Shown: one piece after another, positions 5,765-8,414 of the stretch
Layout: the number at the start of each line of letters is the position of its first letter
Position numbering within the stretch: position 1 is the stretch's first letter
DNA from: a bacterium
Lineage (GTDB): Bacteria; SZUA-79; Acidulodesulfobacterales; Acidulodesulfobacteraceae
DNA: 8,414 bases
Assembly (NCBI GenBank): GCA_021803845.1
Contig: JAJZLA010000050.1
Location: 1-8,414, forward strand
Direction: 5' to 3'
Made by a program: the position numbers and the translations under genes
Notes under the pieces: generated by a model
The model's input: only the letters and a program-made list of their open reading frames with translations
Told to the model about the DNA's origin: nothing
The model's database searches: none

Positions 5765-8414
5765 GTTTATAGAATTGTTCGGATTTAAAACATTTCCCGA
5801 TAAAGTAAGAATACCTTTTCATCCCGGCATAAATATAATAGTAGGCCCTAACGGATGCGGCAAAACTAATATTGTAGATGCCGTCAGGTTTATTCTCGGA
5901 GAACAGAATTTAAAAGACTTAAGGCTCAAGAATATGAACGATATAATCTTTCACGGTTCTAATATACGCAATCAGTCGTCCGTCGCGCTATGCAGGGGGG
6001 TATTCGAAAACGATTCAGGCGGCAGTTTCAGGTATAAAGATTTTTCGGAAATAATGGTGGAGAGAAGGCATTTTAAGAATAATGAAACCGAATACAGAAT
6101 TAACGGAATTTCGGTCCCTTACAGGCAGTACTTAGATTTTTTCAACGAAAGCGGTTTATCGAAGCATTATTCTATAATAGATTCTTCCAAAATTAACGCG
6201 CTCTTAAATTATAAACCTAATGAATTAAGGCTTTTTTTCGAAGAAGCGTCTGGAATAACGAAATATAAAATTCAAAAAAAATCGGCATCGAAAAAACTTG
6301 AAGCGGCCGTAAACAATCTTCTTAGAATAGGCGATTTGTTTAACGAAGTTAACATGCAATTAGGCTTTTTGGAAAAGTCGTCAAAAAGATTAGACGAGTA
6401 TAAAAAACTCGAAGCAGAAAAAAGCCGTTACGAATTAGCTTTATACTTTAGAACAAAAAGAAAAATAATGTCGGAAATAGATAAATATAAAGAAGAGCTT
6501 GAAAATTATTCCTTACAGCTTGCGGCGGCCTCTGCAAAAGAAAGTTCTATCCTTAGCGCTATAACCTATGCAAAAACCTCTTTCGATAAGACGGAAGCGG
6601 AATATAAGCTTCTATCGGATAAAAAAAATGGATATTTAGTGGAACTTGCGAAACTTAATTCAGATATAGAATATGATAAGATAAAAATAAATAGTTTAGA
6701 ATCTGAAATTTCAAGAAAAGCCCAAGAAATTGAAGAGCAAACACGGTCAAAAAATATAAACGCAGAAAAATTATCTAATTTGAAGAATAATTTGGCGGCA
6801 AATGAATCGAATCTTAAAAATATCCGCGAAAAATTAAATATTTCAAATCAATCGGTTGCGGAGAAAAGAGGTTTAGTAATAAAAACAAAAGAAGGAATAG
6901 AAAATATAAACGACGAAATATTCGAAATTATAGAAAAATCCCAGAATGATAACAATAAATTACTTTTTAACAGCAAAAACATTAAAAATATTGAAACAAG
7001 AATTAACGATATAAAAAACCTCATGTCTAAAATTTCTGCCGAAATAGAAGAGGCGGGTTTCGCTTTAAATGAAAAAATAAAATTGCTCAAAGATAACGAA
7101 GCGATTATCGAAATTTTAAAAAAGGATAATTCCGATAGCAAAATTAAGATGTCTGAATTGTCCGGACAGCTTAACGAATATGGAAAAAGAAGGGACGGAT
7201 TAGAGAAAGAACTTTTAAAAATAGACATCGAGATATCCAGGATAGCCGATTTTATAGATAACAGGGAGGCGTTTTCGGAAGGAACCAAAAATTTTTTAAA
7301 GGCAGAGAAAGATTACGAAGCCTATCCTTTATCTGATCTTTTAGATATTGAATCGGGGTTCGAAAATGCCGTATTAGTAGGTGCCGGCGAGATACTAGAA
7401 GCAGTTTTTGTCGATAATATGGAAGATGCGGAAAAAGCATTAAACTATGTGAATAATAATAAAACGGGAGAAATAAAAATTTTCGTTCCCGGTATGAAGA
7501 AGGAAAAGCTCTTTAAGCCGGAAAATTCGGCAGAAAATATAACGGGGCAATTAGACCTCATACCGTTGAAAGATAAAATTGCTTTAAGCCGGAATAATTT
7601 GCTTTCAGAGGATGTAGGCATTAATTTTTATTATTGTAATAGTAAAAACGATATTCTGGAATATATTAACAAAACCGGTTTTTTTCCTGAGGTAAATATT
7701 ATTACCGCCGACGGCGTAATGTTTTTTTCCGACGGGTTTATTGCCGCCGGTAAAAATAAAAGTCTCGAAAGCCAAAATTTATTTATCAACAAAAAGAAAT
7801 TATCCGAATATAAAAAAATCAGGCTTGAAAAACAAAATGAATTCGACCAGGAGGAATCGCTGTTTAATTCAAAGCAGGTCGAAATTAGCGGACTCGGCGT
7901 TAAAATAGACAATCTTAGCGGGGAAATTAAGTCTAACGAGATGACGGGATTAACCGTAAAAAACGATATTAAACACTTGGAAAGCTTGTTAATTAAATCA
8001 AAAGAAAGGCTCAATATATTGGTTAACGAGCATAACAATCTTGAAAATGAAAGAACGGCAAGCATTAAAGAAGAGGGAAATTTAAAAGAAGAAATTTTAA
8101 TTTTGGAAAACGAACTCAAATTAAAATCCGGCGAGAAAAATAGTATAGAAAAAAGGCTTCAGGATTTTGAAAGCGAATTTGAAAAGGCTAAAGAAGACGA
8201 AACCGCACTAAAAATAGAGATAAATTCTGCCGAACAGAATATTAATTTTCTCAGGAAGCAGATTAGAGATTTAGAATCCAATATTTTAAATTATGGGAAA
8301 AGGATAAAATCCTTGATTGAGCAGAGGGAAAAAACGTCGTTAGACTTAGAGGATACTATTAAAGATTTATCGTCTAAGCAAAAAAATATAGAAATTATAG
8401 GCGAATCTTTAAAA
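5754..8414 (+). CDS. smc: Chromosome segregation ATPase SMC (3' end beyond window), divergent Q-loop
   Basis: SMC dimers, with ScpA/ScpB, extrude and organise chromosomal DNA. The open frame runs 887 codons to the right edge without a stop; bacterial SMCs are about 1,150-1,200 residues, so the second ATPase half (signature motif, Walker B) is outside. Seen here: MRLKFIELFGFKTF, Walker A GPNGCGKT (31-38), LGEQNLKDLR with the likely R-loop arginine R56, MNDIIFHGS (61-69), TEYRING (112-118) and FEEASGITKYK (162-172). Coiled coil follows at about 172-510, the hinge at about 520-670, and returning coiled coil from about 680. The canonical 'FSIIsQGkv' Q-loop reads YSIIDSSKI (139-147), so the glutamine is S144, and the loop before it is one residue shorter. 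The hinge 'PGGxxTGG' reads S659-DGFIAAG, with two of four glycines replaced. Start codon and N-terminus match the family. The gene overlaps rsmE by 11 bases, implying coupled translation; the only nearby Shine-Dalgarno-like bases are GGA at 5743-5745. Rad50/SbcC and RecN are less likely given the N-terminal motifs. Confidence 0.9.
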   Translation, partial: MRLKFIELFGFKTFPDKVRIPFHPGINIIVGPNGCGKTNIVDAVRFILGEQNLKDLRLKNMNDIIFHGSNIRNQSSVALCRGVFENDSGGSFRYKDFSEIMVERRHFKNNETEYRINGISVPYRQYLDFFNESGLSKHYSIIDSSKINALLNYKPNELRLFFEEASGITKYKIQKKSASKKLEAAVNNLLRIGDLFNEVNMQLGFLEKSSKRLDEYKKLEAEKSRYELALYFRTKRKIMSEIDKYKEELENYSLQLAAASAKESSILSAITYAKTSFDKTEAEYKLLSDKKNGYLVELAKLNSDIEYDKIKINSLESEISRKAQEIEEQTRSKNINAEKLSNLKNNLAANESNLKNIREKLNISNQSVAEKRGLVIKTKEGIENINDEIFEIIEKSQNDNNKLLFNSKNIKNIETRINDIKNLMSKISAEIEEAGFALNEKIKLLKDNEAIIEILKKDNSDSKIKMSELSGQLNEYGKRRDGLEKELLKIDIEISRIADFIDNREAFSEGTKNFLKAEKDYEAYPLSDLLDIESGFENAVLVGAGEILEAVFVDNMEDAEKALNYVNNNKTGEIKIFVPGMKKEKLFKPENSAENITGQLDLIPLKDKIALSRNNLLSEDVGINFYYCNSKNDILEYINKTGFFPEVNIITADGVMFFSDGFIAAGKNKSLESQNLFINKKKLSEYKKIRLEKQNEFDQEESLFNSKQVEISGLGVKIDNLSGEIKSNEMTGLTVKNDIKHLESLLIKSKERLNILVNEHNNLENERTASIKEEGNLKEEILILENELKLKSGEKNSIEKRLQDFESEFEKAKEDETALKIEINSAEQNINFLRKQIRDLESNILNYGKRIKSLIEQREKTSLDLEDTIKDLSSKQKNIEIIGESLK

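Noticed and set aside
7701..7720. Near-palindrome of 20 bases in the smc hinge region (ATTAC, GCCG, A, CGGC, GTAAT with one extra C)
   Set aside because: It is fully coding (IITADGV) and explained by codon choice; no T-run or regulatory context accompanies it.
6848..8119. Long minus-strand open frames opposite smc (6848-7288, 7252-7440, 7631-8119)
   Set aside because: They are Ser/Leu/Phe-rich mirror images of the Lys/Glu/Asn-rich coiled coil of smc on the + strand, with no recognisable domain or ribosome-binding site.
1..8414. A new defence, mobile or otherwise undescribed multi-gene system
   Set aside because: Every gene belongs to a known family and the order looks like ordinary chromosome; there are no repeats, integrase, toxin-like genes or unexplained intergenic DNA.

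Overview
The window is a compact, one-directional stretch of ordinary chromosome. All seven genes lie on the + strand, with gaps of 38 bases or less and two overlaps or near-overlaps. I see no RNA gene, CRISPR array, insertion sequence or convincing terminator, and no gene-free stretch longer than 38 bases. The DNA is AT-rich (by eye about one third GC, not computed) and codon use looks even throughout, so nothing suggests recent transfer. LptD means a diderm bacterium with lipopolysaccharide. A low-GC, uncultivated, Deltaproteobacteria-like lineage would fit, but that placement is a guess from style and gene content.

Layout: the 3' end of folC (1-193); lptD, the outer-membrane LPS translocon (207-2450); rfbB and rfbD, two dTDP-L-rhamnose enzymes (2465-3472 and 3482-4348); a two-helix DUF502/COV-family membrane protein (4387-4983); rsmE, a 16S rRNA U1498 methyltransferase homologue (5006-5764); and smc, the chromosome-condensing SMC ATPase (5754 to the right edge, where it is cut after 887 codons). 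The smc reading frame stays open to the window edge.

Functionally the left half is about the cell envelope. RfbB and RfbD make the rhamnose donor used in O-antigen or other surface glycans, and LptD places finished LPS in the outer leaflet. The right half is housekeeping: ribosome modification and chromosome organisation. The genes could form one long transcript; the only place with room for an internal promoter is the 38-base gap before the DUF502 gene.

I found no new multi-gene system. The best leads are residue-level. The RsmE homologue has lost most residues normally invariant in its SPOUT knot and in its EQxGR motif. The adjacent Smc has an intact Walker A but lacks the Q-loop glutamine and part of the hinge glycine signature. 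Both reading frames are intact, so these look like real divergence rather than decay or sequencing error.
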